From NCBI RefSeq assembly GCF_037392515.1, contig NC_090282.1, positions 34,089,054 through 34,153,053 on the forward strand: DNA of 64,000 nucleotides. Reading direction: 5' to 3'. This DNA comes from Haliotis asinina (lineage: Eukaryota; Mollusca; Gastropoda; Lepetellida; Haliotidae). Shown here piece after piece: positions 1 through 15,200 of the stretch (position 1 is the first letter of the stretch; each line of letters opens with the position of its first letter). The translations under genes and the position numbers were made by a program. The notes beneath the pieces are model-generated. The model did no database searches. It was not told the origin of the DNA and saw only the letters and a list, made by a program, of their open reading frames with translations.

Positions 1-1200
1 AACTCTCTCTACGATCAATCTGAATGCAAGTTTTAATAGTTTTAATGCCGGTATTTACTTACTGGGAAATTCATACTGTAAATTCATACTGATGAATATG
101 TGCCGAAAAACGACACACTGTTTCCAGTTAACTTCATAATTATGTTCCTATCATAGCATTTACTGTATTTATTAGTGTTCTCACAAACGGGCACCGAACT
201 AAAGTACTAATTTAATCACTTACAGCTATAATTTAATTCAAAAAGGCTGCATAAAAACTATATTTTTTTGGGCATATTTTTGTCAAAAGTGACGAGGAAA
301 GTAAGATTTATTTTTTTAAATTTTTGATCCAAAAATTGACTAGGGAGGAACACATTTTTTATTTTTTCTCTCTCAGTAATACAGCTTGGAAAGTTTAGCA
401 CTTGTTAATGAGGTGTAGATTCAGTCTCAGTCGCTCTTACAGACATTCATTCTTATAGTGGACAAATGGACGATCGGGAAGCGGCAAAGTCAAAAAATTT
501 GTTTTAAAAAAATGGTCATAAAAAACTTTTACGAGCACCAATAAAAGTGGAATGTTTTAGGCGTGTGAATGTTTTAGCTGTTCCCAAGCATAAGTCTGCC
601 TGATATGGTCAAGGTCAGTGGATCACACGGTAAGTATGTATTGGAAGCAATATCAGATATGACCCTAAACTGAATTTAAATTAGTTTGACAAAAGGCTGA
701 AACCGGTTAACGTTCAACCGTATTTTCTGGAATTGACGTACACTCTCTGGCTGGTTGATTCCTCGTTTCCATGAAACCTTTGGCAATTCTCTAGTTATTA
801 CTCTTCTAAAAACAACCAAAGTTGTTATTCTTCCCCAATGGCTGTCATATGAATATCCCTGTTTACCACAAAACACCTGTAGTTTTACGAACGCCACAGT
901 CGATTATAATAAACCACGTGACAACATTTTGTTTTTCACGGGGAACTGAAGGAAACAAGTAGGTGTTTCTGTTTTCCATGATATTCATGTACCTCAAACC
1001 GAGTGAATGTGAAACTGAATATACAGTTTGCGCGAGGATACACACAAAAGAATACCACGTTGCTCTTTGCCTTTGTCTCTACAGTCTTACCTATCTACCG
1101 ATCATGTTATTGTTTCTTTTCTCTGATATGTAAACACAAGATCTGTTTCATTTACGAATCTATATTTATTGGTGTATTAAGCTACATACCCCTCTCATCA
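1..1200. other. Flanking DNA without recognised gene
   Basis: AT-rich sequence; short open frames only and no domain recognised. About 930-1060 is homologous to 22960-23080 and marks one edge of the locus duplication. Confidence 0.5.
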
Positions 1201-1352
1201 AAGTGAGTGAGTGAGTTTAGTTTTGCGCCGCATTTAGCAATGTTCAAACACCAGAAAATAGGCTTCATACATTGTACCCATGTGGGGAATCGAACCCGGG
1301 TCTTCAGCGTGACGAGCGAACGCTTTAACCACTAGACTACCCCCACCGCCCC
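1201..1352 (-). repeat. tRNA-derived SINE (family 1)
   Basis: Read on the minus strand it starts with a tRNA-like head (GTAGTCTAGTGGTTAAAGCG as A box, GGTTCGATTCC as B box) and ends in the GTTTTGCGCCGC / GTGAGTGAGTG tail found on many gastropod SINEs. It is the best preserved copy here; others lie at 37487, 53525 and 54708. Confidence 0.75.
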
Positions 1353-1742
1353 ATCAATCAAAGCAGATACAAATACATAATCATTTCTATTTAGCACGGA
1401 AACAATATATTAGCAATCAATATAGGATGCATTCTACAAACAGAAGCATGCATTGCATAAGCCTGCTGCAAAAAGTGATCTGTCGCTTCACATGTTAGCC
1501 TTAGTATGTGCTGACTGTTGATTTGATATGTGAAGCTTTTATATATTATTGCAGAGCATTGGGTTTTTTCCTTGAGTATGTACACAACAGCTACCAGTGC
1601 CATTTAAGCGGATACTCACTCTGTATTACAAACAAAACTGACTGCATTGAAAATATACATCTGTAACAAGAAAAATGCGAAAAGACTGTAATGGACGAAA
1701 TTATTTTCAACATAAACGATTAGGTTAAATTTAGCTCCATTA

Positions 1743-1748
1743 TTTATT
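1743..1748 (-). promoter_or_regulatory. Candidate polyadenylation signal of Gene A
   Basis: AATAAA on the minus strand, about 113 nt beyond the stop codon. Position and hexamer fit a short 3' UTR; the cleavage site cannot be seen. Confidence 0.45.
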
Positions 1749-1860
1749 ATTCATACACACTGCACAGAACAACTAGGCATAAGATCTAAACTGAGATTGA
1801 TCTCTATATGGTAATCGGTCCTGGGAAGACTGGATAACGTTGTGTGCATGACGGCTTGTA

Positions 1861-1985
1861 TTATTTTTCGGTCATCAGTGGCTGTCTTTTCCTGTTGGCT
1901 CTTTGCCAGATAGTTATGACGATCATTCCCACCATAACTATGCCCGCAATACAACACCCGATAATTGCCCCAACAAGCGAGAAAC
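1861..1985 (-). CDS. Gene A exon 20: transmembrane helix and cytoplasmic tail
   Basis: Reads [20 protein letters not shown] followed by MIVITIW, then [14 protein letters not shown] and the stop at 1861-1863. A hydrophobic stretch of about 26 residues followed by a basic stop-transfer sequence predicts a type I topology. The acceptor is TTTCCACAG, phase 1. The tail has no obvious kinase, ITAM or WW-ligand motif. Confidence 0.85.
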
Positions 1986-4900
1986 CTGTGGAAACAATCA
2001 AATGAGTAAGTGGTGAACTTTGGCTTTAAAAATCTAGCAAGAAATTGTTGAGGTCCTTAATCGCCCATACTCACACATTTGCACCAGGTAACTAAATGCA
2101 AGCAAATGTACAGTAATACTTTGAAATGGGTTCAAATGCATTAGTAGCAACGCGCTCACTTGTTAACATTGTCTGCAAAATACCACCAAATCAAACTGTG
2201 ATCAACAACAGTAATAAATGTTTAATTAACTGGAAATGAATTTCCCTAATTCATTTGCTTTTTCAGTTGTATTACATGTATTTCAATCATTAGCAAGCTA
2301 CGTAAATATAGCAGTCTTGCTAATTATTAACAGGTGCATTTCATTAGAGACGTACCGGTATGAGTTGGTTGCGGAGTAGATGTCAAATAATAGCTTATCT
2401 TGAATCTTCTGCCGGGATTGTGATTTGAATTAGTCCTGAATTTTAGGAACATAGAAGAAGCGAAGCCTGTTTTAGTTGGTGTGCTTTCTCCGCACCAGCG
2501 ACCAAGCGAGGAAGCACTGGAGTCAGAGCCTAAACCAAACAGAACCACACAATAAACATATTAAAAAATTCATTTGAATGTACACCACAGCGTGTCAGTG
2601 TGATAAAAGTAACAACTGTACACGTATACTATTTGATGGTTCTGAGACCCCAGAGACATCTTGAACACACCGTATACTGTACATTAACATTCCATCCTGA
2701 CAAAAATGAATAACAGTTTATATGCTAAACACTAATTCCAAATTCATAGTATATATACAGTCAACGTTTTAGTCCTTAAGCTGCTTTTCTGAACACAGAG
2801 TTCATCCATTCCTACGAACATTCACTTATTGTTAGCCATGTCCGGAGTGAAAGTGGAATTAGTAAATCCACAGCACTGAGTGATCTACCCTGCTCACGTG
2901 ATCAATGGTTGGGTTCTATTTAGTTCTGAATTACATTCATGAACTCACTTCTATTATACCAGACGGATTGATGCTTGATTTAATGCTGCCTTGTATGTCC
3001 GTGATATCACACAATGGTAACCTTGTGTTATGAATAGGTAAACCACGTGTTATGATCAGATCGTCTGAGGGGAAAACACGAGGACGCATGTAATGCTACA
3101 GTAACTATATTTACAAAAGCATCCCAAGGGTCTCTTAAGCGGTATAGGAGTTATTAGCTTTAGACGCTTATCTGCTTGGACACTTACATGTCTTTTCTGA
3201 AAATGAAGATATGAGTTATCCGTTCCAACTGTCACCTGATTTTGTTTACACGGTCATTTATTATGTGTCATCGTACCCAGTAGACACAGAACTAACATCG
3301 TTCCCGAGCACCTCCATAGGAAAACACAGCCACCTTACTATAACCAGCACAAAGTACCTGTACCGTTCCTGAGTACCTGATAACCAGAACACAGTACCCG
3401 TACTGTTCTGAATATCCCCTAGAAGAACATATCCGCCTCACCATAACATTACACAGTACCCGTACTCGTCCTGAGTACCTCCAAAGGAGAACATAGCCCC
3501 TCACTGTAACTGAGTGCCTCAGTAGGAGAACATAATCACCTTATCATATCCAGCACATCGTACCCGAACTCCTTTCCTGAGTACCTTCACAGGAGAACAT
3601 AACCACCTCACTGTAACCAGCACACAGTACCCGTACTGTTCCTGAGTACCTTCATAGGAGAGCTTAACTCCCTCACTATAACTAGCACGAGTACCCGTAC
3701 TGTCAATGAGTACTTCCATGGTAGAACATAACCACCTTACCACAAACAGCACACAGTACAGCCTTGTTAATCATTGAACATGTCTGAAATTACTTGGACA
3801 CAGCCTAAGCTTGATTAAGATTATGATCAATCCAGCATGGGGTTGTCTTCAAGTGATGTCATATAAATTGCTGTAAATATTTTCTTGACCACCCACGACA
3901 TTTTCTAATCATAGTTTATATCGACAAACTTACATTCAAGTGGTAGTCACAAAATCTTTGTTGGAATATTCGTTGTCAAGTCATCATGTCATGCCATAGT
4001 ATGACCAAACCACGTATGCACTCTATATAAAGCTGACAAAAATATGAATATTGGTTGCGATATTCATAATGATCAGTCATACCATCAAACGCCTCCACGT
4101 ACTCCATTCGACACCCATCAGAACTGTCTAGGATTGACTTCAGAACGGCGATTTGGATGCTAAGGACGCTATCACCTTTAATCTTCCACGTAGACTCTGT
4201 GAGCCTAAAACAAAAACAATATGACGTACTCATTGTCTGCGAGTGTGGCAAACTGATGATGAGACTTCACAGTAATACATATCAGGGATTGGAGGTCTAG
4301 TTGCATACCCGAAGCTGTAAGAAGCTGATAAATCATTTTAATTCACCACCAAAACGAAGAATTTGTTAAGCGTTCGGCTTGAGCGAAAAACCTGCTCAGA
4401 AATGTGTGTTACTGAAACGTTCGAGGTTTACATCATCGATGGGACGCGCTGTCCATGCCTATCTAGACCTACACGGAGTTTACATATATACTCTTAATTT
4501 TACAAAATTTGACAAATTTGAATTTTATAAAAATATTTGGCACAAACCAATCCATGGTGCATCCCAGGAGAATGGTTACCGACGACATATGTTTGAAAAA
4601 GAAAAAGGCTTAACAAAAAGGCAACGTTGCTCACGTCTATAGTGATTCGGTAAGACCCACGCTCATAAAATGCAAGAGCATCATGACATTGTTTATCACC
4701 CTCTGAGCTGAAGTCTATGACTGTAGGCTTTAAAAAGCCAGATTATTGGTACTCCACATGCACTACTTTAAACCATTACATACAGCAAGAGAATGAAAAG
4801 CTCAACGACACGTTTACAATGACGGACATCTCAACATGATATGGTAAGGCACTTTAGCGTGTCCATACAGACCATCTCAAACCTATCAACCCGATACAAA

Positions 4901-7900
4901 AACACTAAATGTGTCAGTGACAGACCCAGGTCAGGGTTGACCTGGAGTTACCACCATAGCCCAGTATCGCTACATCTGGTTGAGGCATTTTCGTTCAAAC
5001 ACCACGGCCGCATCACCCACAACAATCCACATCCTTGGACTGCTCCGAATCTCCCATTGGCTATGGAAAGCCAGCCATTTTGGGAGAAAACCTGTTCAGC
5101 GTCACATCGTTCCCAACATCAACGTGATCTTTAGAACTTGACAATGCTCGACCTCACGTTCACGTGTTTGACAGGTCTTCCTCCAGAAGGACAATGTACA
5201 GTTGTTACCTTTTCCTTCTCGATCATCCGATTTGTCACCCACTAAACATCTATGGGATACTCTTGATCAACGCTTGCACCAGAGTAATCCGCCACCCCAG
5301 ACACCACAAGACCTGCACTTCAGCAAGTGCACCAAAACATTCCTCAAGACAGCATTCGGCATCTCCTTTCTTCTATGGGTCACCGCTGACAGGCTGATAT
5401 CGACACTCATGGTGGTCACACCATATATTGACATTTTACTCTGACCAAGTGACTTCAACAGCTCTTTGGTTTTACCAGCCACTTCCTGGATAATCATGTT
5501 TTGGAAAATTGTGATCACGTATTATACTCAGTAAGTGACACCAAAACAGCATGCCATGTTTCTTTTTTGAAGAGCATTTATTGAAGCGTTTAAAGCTTTG
5601 TTCTCCATCATGATTATCTTCTAGCCTTTTGACTGTAATGTTTTATAAATGACTGAACTTGTAAATGTAATCTCAGAATGTATATGTTTCAGTTGTCCTT
5701 TTATGAGTAGTCCATGTATACTTTCATTTATAAATTGCTGATAGCAGTGCATGAAGGGTTGACAGTTTGAGGTGGGTTCCCAACCGATTCTCTACTTATG
5801 TTTAAACCTCATCGTTTGATGATACATACCTCGGGCTATCGAATGGATAATTTGGCGACGTAAAATAATCTGTCACAACTGAAGCTGAAAGAACCGTGGT
5901 CGATGAAACTGAAATAAAGAATATTAACGAAACAATAAACTGTATATCTAATATTAAGGACGACATCCTGAAGTCGCTGTTATCATTGTTATCGCTGTCA
6001 TCAATAATCCTATTTGGCACAGACTCATAATGTCCTGTGGAAATGTCTTTCTTCCTCCAGTACCTAGTTGTGCAAGCATCTGTGATGCGTCTTGACAGAG
6101 AAGTACATGTATTCCTTTATCACATGTGTACAGTATATCCCCCATCGGATTCAGATCTTGAGATCTTGAAGGTAACTTTATTAAATCGAAAGTACAGAGA
6201 AAGACCTCAAGAAAATTAATATCCCAAGATCAAATGCAGTCGAAGGGCTTGGTGGTACCCTGGTCAAGGAGTTGGTTGAGACATACGTTAAGGATGATTT
6301 GGACCAGAAATGAAGTCGGTTAATTGGTTATTTGTTGTTTAACGACGCAGTAAGCAGTATTCCACCTGTATGACGGCGGTGCTCAGCAACATGAGCATCG
6401 ATCTATACATTCGGGATACGATGACCTGTGTCGACCAAGTCAGCGAGCCTCAACAACCATTAGCAGCCTCACACGACACGTTCTACTCATTAATCATTTA
6501 TTCGATCAAAAATACAAATTTTACTGAGTCAAAGGGGATTTTTGTGGCATCCCCGAAAATTGCTGGACATTGCACTTGGCTTCTCTTTGGGAAACGCAGG
6601 ATCCACTGCCGGATGAACTGGATTTAAACATCAAGCAACCAAATCTTTGTCTAGGAAAGGAAGCACCCACAACTTTGTATTGGAAAACATAGTATTTACG
6701 ATGATGATTGCTTGAAAACGAAACAGAGAACAAAGCTGCTGGAGAAGTATTTACAGTATTGGAAAGCAATGTACAAAATTTGTGTTTATGCGTATGTCGA
6801 CAAGACAGCATATTAATAGATCGTCCCATACTTGCATGGCATAAACGTATCACTACTCTAGTGTTGCCCTTAGAATGGAATTGTATGATGTGGCAGGCCC
6901 AATACTATGGGAAACTGTTTCTCGAGTACGCCATTAAGATTCTGTTTAATGCTAACACAACGAAAGCATTCCAGTTTTTTTGAGGATCGCAAGTTAGTTA
7001 TGAAGAGTTGTTTCCCTTTGGTTTGAGGACCCGGAGTTTTGAATCTTAATTCACTCGACTGTATGTTTTGTTTTGTTTTTATTATTTATTTTTTAATATG
7101 CTATAATTTGGTTTCTTTACTAGCTGTAACCTGTCACAAATGTGAAATGTTCTATGTATCGTCAAACCGGCATTGACTTCAGTCTACAGTATTTTAAATT
7201 ACCATTGAAGTGGCCAGCTCTGAGATAAAGTTGTAAACCATCGACTCTACCGTCTACGTCGATGTGCAGTCTTGCGGTGATGACATTTCCCGAACTGATG
7301 TATTGACTGTCATATATCCCACACCACCTCCCGGGAGTAGTGGAGCCATTGTTGCCTACAGTATCGTCACCTAGATGCATATAAGAATCAGTGCCAATAA
7401 TTACATTAAGGATAAGTGATACAGCGACTGCTGCAGCTGATATCCAAGTCCTTTAAAGTGGTAAACTACCGATAGATATAAACAATTTGCAAGGCAAAGT
7501 GCATATTTTCATTTTCGATTCTGTAGTTGTTGATACTATTTGAGGCGTTTGACATCTGCATGACACTCTTGGATAATAACAAAAAGCTCAATATTAATTT
7601 TAACAAATGCAGGGGAACTGTAAATGTAAATGCGAGGGTCATTCACATATTCTCACCATCGTAAAGTTCTAGATAAGTCCAATAACATGTTGGTTCGGCG
7701 GGTCTTTCCACGTAAGTGATATTAACCTGGATGTTTGTGCCTGCTGGTGCATATATAGTCCAGTGACAGTCTTGTGAACTGTAATTTTTAGAAATCATAC
7801 ATTTTTAGACGTTTACACATTTTGCGCTTTGATTAGTATTTTACATTAGTATCCGATGTAATAAACCCAGCAGATTATTTTTATTTTAATATTTTATGTA

Positions 7901-10900
7901 TAGTTATACATAAACTACAAACAAACATGATCGTACCGCCCATATGGCCCAGTCACGATTGTATCCTCATGTGTGCTGACGTTGACTATTCTTCCGCACC
8001 TAAATGTCTCTGCAAGAACAACACATGACATTCTTTGATGCTTGAAACCATTTGACTTTGAAGCGTGTATCAATATCACTGTGCGCACTGTGACTTACTC
8101 AAACATACCAACAAGAACAAATGAACGATGAATAGTTTCTTGGAATTATCATTATGAAAATATACTGAACGACATGTGATCAAAACGACCAATGTGTCAT
8201 CATATAGATAACACTGAACCTTGTTTCCATGTGATCATTAATTGTAAATAACATTTCATTTTTTACTAATCATGTGCACAAACGGACGCTTCTTACCATT
8301 AGTTTCAAAATATTTCAGTTTGAAGCCTCTCTTGTCCTTTGAATTCTGTGTAGTGAACCGAACTGTCATGGCTGGTCCAATACTCTGGAGACTAGGCCTT
8401 GACAGACCACACCAGAATAAAATGGTATCATTATAAATGGAAGGTCCTGTAACAATCAAGCAATGGCTGTAAGCTAAGAACTAATTCAATTCGACTAGAA
8501 AATATATCATATCGTTTACGGACTTCTAAAGAGCATATTCAAGAAATGCAATTATATTGCTAATTCAGGACGGAGTGCACCGACAATGTACGTTTACATT
8601 CAGTTTTGCATATGGAGACATGAGAACATTTAGAAACCTATTACATTGCAGTATGTACGAAAACAAGTACAGAAGCTGACTGGGAGTGTGTGAGTCACGT
8701 GATTTGACGGATACACTAATGCGTGGTTACTATTATCGTTACGAGTTATATTTGTATTTATTTTACTGTTTTGATGTCAGTTTTAAAAAATCAGTTGAAT
8801 CATTTGAAGTCAGTAATGTGACTCAAACAGATCAGTTAAAGTCAAATGTTAAGCAATAGCTATTTACAGCAAACAATTTCGGGTTGTCGCAACGTTGTCA
8901 CACCATGACGTTTCGTTGTTACAACGTTAATTCTACGTCGTCTAAAGCTAAAGTTATTTGATGCTGGCGTATTTTACGTTGTCTTAAAGTTCTATTTAGC
9001 GTACTATTTAAACAGTACGCAAGAAACAAAACACAAGTTTACTTCAATATATTTATTCGTCAATTTGCATATTGCTCTAGTCGTGTTTTCCTGAATCTGT
9101 ACCTGAACAGCGAAGAAATCTCAACGTGGAATGTTTTACAGAAAACTCCACCGTGACAATGTAAGAAACTTTGAGCCCAAAGCATAACGTTTCCTCAACG
9201 TAAATTTGCAACACTGGTGGAACGTTGTGACATAACGTTATGAAATGGCGTAATACTAACGTTGTGACAACGTTGTGGTATTGTTAGTGACTGTATCCTC
9301 AAAGGTGGTTAAAGTATCGTAAAATTATTCTCCTCCTGAGAGGGTACGTGTGTCTCAAAACTGTCACGGTTTAATTTTTGCTTACCTGATTTTAAACGTA
9401 GTATATTTGTTCCTTTAAAAAACTAAACTTTCGTAAATCTCCAGCGGCTGAATGGATGGTGTAAATCCATAAAGGGTCCATGCATATAGCAAAGGTACTG
9501 TAAGTCCCCATGGACCCTGGTACGGTGATCTACCTTCAGTTTTTGGCGGTCTATAGCCCGTTGTTTCATTTATCTTCCTCTATAGTTACATTGTTTTAGA
9601 TTTAGTTGCTAGTTTGGAATATCTATCTGTGATAGTCTTGTTGTTTTACTGTCCTTCGCTGACAAGACTTTCTACCATTCTCTTTTATGTATGATATTAA
9701 TGGTTCAATATTGCCGATATGACGTTACATATTAACTCACTCACTCACTCACTCACTCACTCATGACGTTACCAAACTACAACCTTCCCACAACTTTCTG
9801 TAAACTAGATGAGTTACCATTGAAGGCTGTGACGCGGCTACCTTGGCAGCTGAGATAATGCTGTGACTCCGTCTGTACGTCCGAGTCAATGACGTCGATG
9901 TGCACCATCATTTGGGGATCTGACGCCGTGATTACCCAAATACAGTCTATATCGCTGCAACCAAGAACTGTCAAGTGAACCCCACAAACTCGGTGTTACA
10001 TGTATGTCTTTTATCTTTAGTTTTATTTCAGTTTTAACTATAAAATTTGTGAGCACTTTACGATTAGACGTGATGGTCTACAATGCGTTCACATTCACCT
10101 CTATACATTTAACTAATTTTGTCAAATATATTGTTCTTGAGTCCGGTTCAACGCTTTTTTGATAATTATAAAACATATGTGATGTGTGGTATTTTCTAAC
10201 ATTTTCGTTAAAGAAAGCTATAATTTCATAAGAAATAGATTTTTTAAAAAGTTGACCCTTACTTCCGAGATTTAACTGGGTATCCGGGAGACTGGAGAAA
10301 GTTTGGGTGTGTAGTGGCATTGAGAAATCGTGGACCACAAACTTTAGTAGCAGGTGGAACCACTGAAAAAACCAAGTGTGTATATCTCATTATGTTTTAA
10401 ATGGGAGGTGTTTCTTCGTTGCCCAGGAAAAAATAGAATTAAATTTACAGCGAGTGCACTTTTACATTCCAGGCCTACCAATCTCTCAAGCAAAAGATAC
10501 CAAACGTCACCTACAACTTCAAGCATTGAGGCACACACCTTTACGTGAACTTGGAGACACTCGGAGGCGAAAGCCCGTTCCACTGGTATCGCTGCCAGTT
10601 TTGAATACCAATTTCACACGAAGTCTGTTAGAATAGTAGGGACCAGCTGGGGATGTTGATGAATTTCCACAAAAATTTCCGATAATGACTTGTTCATGAT
10701 TATATTCTGGTAGACACAAATAGAAACAAAATGTAACATTTCAGCAATAAACTCTCATGCGTACATCGTCTGCCTCTCAGGTCGGTTATAACACACTTTG
10801 CAAACATATAGACATATAAACACATAAACGAACAAAGAACAAAGCCCCTTTACTAATAACAATACTATTAAACTATGTAGTCGTTTGTTGTAGTTGTTAC

Positions 10901-13900
10901 TGCTTTGATAAAAATGTGCCTGTTTTACAATTCAGCTTTAATATAGCCCTACAAAAACGTCACGGGGATGGCAGGCCATCATGTATGAACTAATAGCGTT
11001 TAACCCTCACCCCGGCCCTTTTTCGTCACATTCCCCCGTGCTCGCAGATAAACGAAATAACAATCTCAAGGGAGAGAGTCAAATATTTACAAGTGTATTC
11101 CACCTTACACCGAAAGTTCTGTAAAATTCCGAAACATTGGCATTGTGTAGACGGTTTAGCTCTGATAAGGCAGCGTGTGTGGTCGTGCTGGTCCTTGGAC
11201 TTGCTAGAACATTGGACTCCAGTTGGCGGGTAGACAGCCTTCAATGTATACACATGATTCAAGTTGAAAAAAAGTATGTATGTCATAACATCCACATCCG
11301 TTACCTGTAGACAGAGTTACAGAGTCATTATCACATTGGGGATAGTCGCCGTCTATGTCTGATGATAAGACGTCAAGCCTCCAGTTCCCTGACCACATAG
11401 GAACAAACAACATCTCGCAGTGAAGATTGCTGAAAAAAGTTGTAGGATTATGGATTACTGTTTTACGTCTCTTTTAGCAACATTCCAGCAATATCACAGT
11501 GTGGGACACCAGAAATGGGCTTCACACAATGTAAGCGTGAGGGAAATTAAACCATTAAATGTTTAGTTACAATATATTTGTACACTTGAGGTAGAGAGAA
11601 AACAAAACATTTCTCTTAGAACACTACGATGCCAAAATTTGAAGGTATCAAACCATCAGCGAGATATGTGCATCATATATAACAACATAACTGGATCAGT
11701 TAATGCTGAGATACTAGTGACATGAATGGTGTAATAATTTCCTCAGCAATAGGACAAAGGTATGACCCGTGGAGATCCGTGTCAGAATTGGTCTTATGCA
11801 ATCCTTGTAGGTTGTAAGATATGATGCATGTCATTGTATCGCAAAGTAGATCGACGTACATGGTTTTCTTCTGTGGATTTTCTGGCCCAGAGGTTTAATG
11901 ACATGCTGAAATATTGTGACGATAACCACAACAAAACACATCAAGGCACATACCTGTAGATGGAACATATTCTGTAAACGCATCACCATTCAAACCAGTT
12001 ACCAGTTACATAAGTTACATGGTAATGAATGAGATCGCAATGACCATGGTAATGAATCCGTGGATTCTATACAGGTATAGCCCGGGAGATACAGGTGTAC
12101 AGAGATAAGCCACGACTTACCTGGGATAAGAATCGGGGTATCCAGGTGAGACAACGTATCTGGGACTCTCGTCCATGTATATAGTCCGATGACAACTGCT
12201 CTCTGTATATGACATTTGGCAATTCAGTTATGATGGCAGAGCTCAATATTTGTGCTGATTTTGACAGTATACTCTATATGGACAGTAGAATACACTGTAT
12301 CACTGTGTTGTCACATTTGACACGCCTTCAATATATCATTTGTCGACTGGCCTGAAAACGTTCATGTGTCACGATTTGGAGAAATGTCAACTTTACCAGA
12401 TGACGTGAGATTAAGAAGGTGTAATGTGAATCACGTTCGTTTTCCGTTCTATTTTCCACAGTTATTCAGATTTACAAAGCTGCAATCAGTCTTCGTTAAT
12501 CGTATTTCTCAGCACAAAAATGCATGTTTTGCGGCAGTCCCGCTTTCAGATAACTAACACACATTCAGTTCAAAACAGTAAAGAGAACATATGTTGAATC
12601 TTATAAACGATGATCAAGTTCATATATGAGTATAAAAATAAAGGCACATTTACCCGGTCTCGCAATATATTCCACCTTCAACCCATGGCGAGTTGAAGAG
12701 CCATCTGCTGTAAACTCTATCAACAATGAATCCTTCGAACCGTAGAACGTAGTTCGAATCATTGATTCATCCAGTTCACCAAGATATTGGTCCTCTGAAG
12801 TGCAAGGTCAGATGCATCGTAATTCGTCGTCTGCTATAGGTGGTTGATCAAAGGCATCCAGAATATTTGTGGCCAAATACATAATTATAGTTCATGAGAG
12901 TTTTTCTGTAAGATGTATTTGAAAGATTGTGCATTTCATGCAATCCTTATATCGATTTTTCCCTAGGCACTTTTATGTTTTCTGTTAAATTATTTAAAAC
13001 GTACAAATACATGTACATGTGTGCAAACAGACATTTTAATAATTATATTTTTAATTAAGTTAAATAAATTAAATTTTTAATTTCGTTCAGGTACAGTGAC
13101 TAACCAGAAGAGGACTTGGACATACGTTTAAGTCAGTGGACACATACATATCTTGGTCAGATGCAACATATGTTAATCTGTCTACCCAGATAGAACAGAT
13201 TCTATGTTAAAATATGTTCCCATCAAGTACAGATTCTAGTTCTTATTTGACTGACTCATATTGGTGACTCAAACCCACACTCTAAGATTAAGACATGTGA
13301 CTGCCAACACACGAAGATATGGATCTAACCAAATTAAACCACCGAGGCTTAGTGTATTAGTGTATTAGTATATTAGTATATTGTAATAGTATATTACATA
13401 ATTTGTGTAGCACTCTGACAAGTCACAGGTCCGACGGAATGGATGCATAAATGCTTCTTTGGCAATAGGGATTGTGTCTAGATGCACATGGACATATGTT
13501 ACATGTTGCGATTAAATCTTCAAGATGACTCTGCTGTGTATGAAATTGAGACACTGTCCCTTTCTGAGGCAGTGTTCGGTATCTTGAAAGGGCGATTAAT
13601 AAACTATGAGACAACCTTCCGTCCAATAAACGGTATTTGAACGACTTGCATCATGGCTACATTTACTTCCAAAGGACCAAAAATATAAAACGAACCAATC
13701 GAAAGGTGAGCACGAAACCTCAAATGAGTTAAGCATCAAGTGACTTAATTGATTTCAAGTGATTTCAAGACGCAATATGCCTGTTGTATTACAAACGTAA
13801 CAAAATCCAGTACTATTATTGGATTATTTTTAAAAATGCTTAGAATATACCTTGAGTTGTATTTCCATTAAATACACGAACTACGTTGCCAGTCGAAACG

Positions 13901-15129
13901 TCACCTTCAATCGCCACAGCAATAGTATTGTTTTGGTTTTCTGCTGTTATAATCCATATGCACGTCAGATTCCTGAAAAAGAAACAACATTCATAATAGT
14001 CATGTGCCTTCCCTGAGCTGTAGGGCCCTATTTACTATACGAATTTACTGTCTGAAATTTAGAATTTGTTTAGTGGCATTCTAGAAGCTGCTAGTACAGA
14101 GATGACACAACCTAATGCATGATCAACTTCTATATCTTAACAATCGTTACGACGTTTCGGTGTGGGTGGTGTTTAAGTTCCTTGATATCTTAGTCACTCG
14201 AACTACCGACAACACTATCCAAAACTCTGTCTTCTGCAAACCCACCTACAGTGACCAGTACATCCACTTTGACTCTAACCACTCTCTCAGAACGACTCTC
14301 TCCAATCTTACCCGCCGTTCAAATTTAACCTATCGCCTGTCGCCTCTCAACCGGAACTTAAACACCAACGGCAGGTTTTCACCCAACTTGAGAACTATCC
14401 TACTAAATTTGTTGAGCCCAATATGTAACTTTCTTTGGTGCTTTTTTTCTCACACTTGCTTTTGTTACCACATTATCTTATCTTGTATGTAAACTGGTGA
14501 ACCCCCATATGCTTGAAAACGGTATAAGAACCTATATCGACATGTAGAGTAAATCTGATCATCCGTAAAGTTCTGTCGTCTCTGTACTTCAGGCAGTGAC
14601 ATGTTTCAGTACGTGTATGCAACCTATCGTCAGTACAGATTGGGAACATGGTCGTCTTTTTCGTATTTCCAGCCATAGGAGATCTAGCTCAGGCAAATTT
14701 CAAACACGTTTAACAGCTCATTTGACTTCCAGTATGTTTCATCGTGCTAACTGATACTATGTATAGTTTCATAAGTTTATGCTATATTGGTATTATAGCA
14801 ATATTCCAACTCTATATAAATGATGATAGTCTTTGGATGTTAAACTCAACATTTCCTTGAAATGTTTCCGTTTTGCCAGTGCCAGTATGATCAGAAATGC
14901 CTATTCATATGCCTTAAGGAACAGATCACGAAAAAGGTACTTTGCTGAAAGTCTCTTCATGTTTATAGAATCATAATACATGGATAGATAGGCACATGTA
15001 AGCACTGAGTATCAGGAATGAGTTGGGGTGAGTGGGTGAGTTTATATTGTGTCTATGTGCATATATGTGTGTGATGTTTTGTTTATGTGCATGTCTCTCT
15101 CTGTCTCGCTCTCTCTCCCTCCCCCTCTC

Positions 15130-15200
<71 letters not shown>

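Noticed and set aside
3292-3752. Two Tyr/Val-rich minus-strand frames
   Set aside because: Translation of the ~70-bp minisatellite.
10354-10636. Plus-strand frames around 10.4-10.6 kb
   Set aside because: Shadows of Gene A exons 10 and 11 on the opposite strand.
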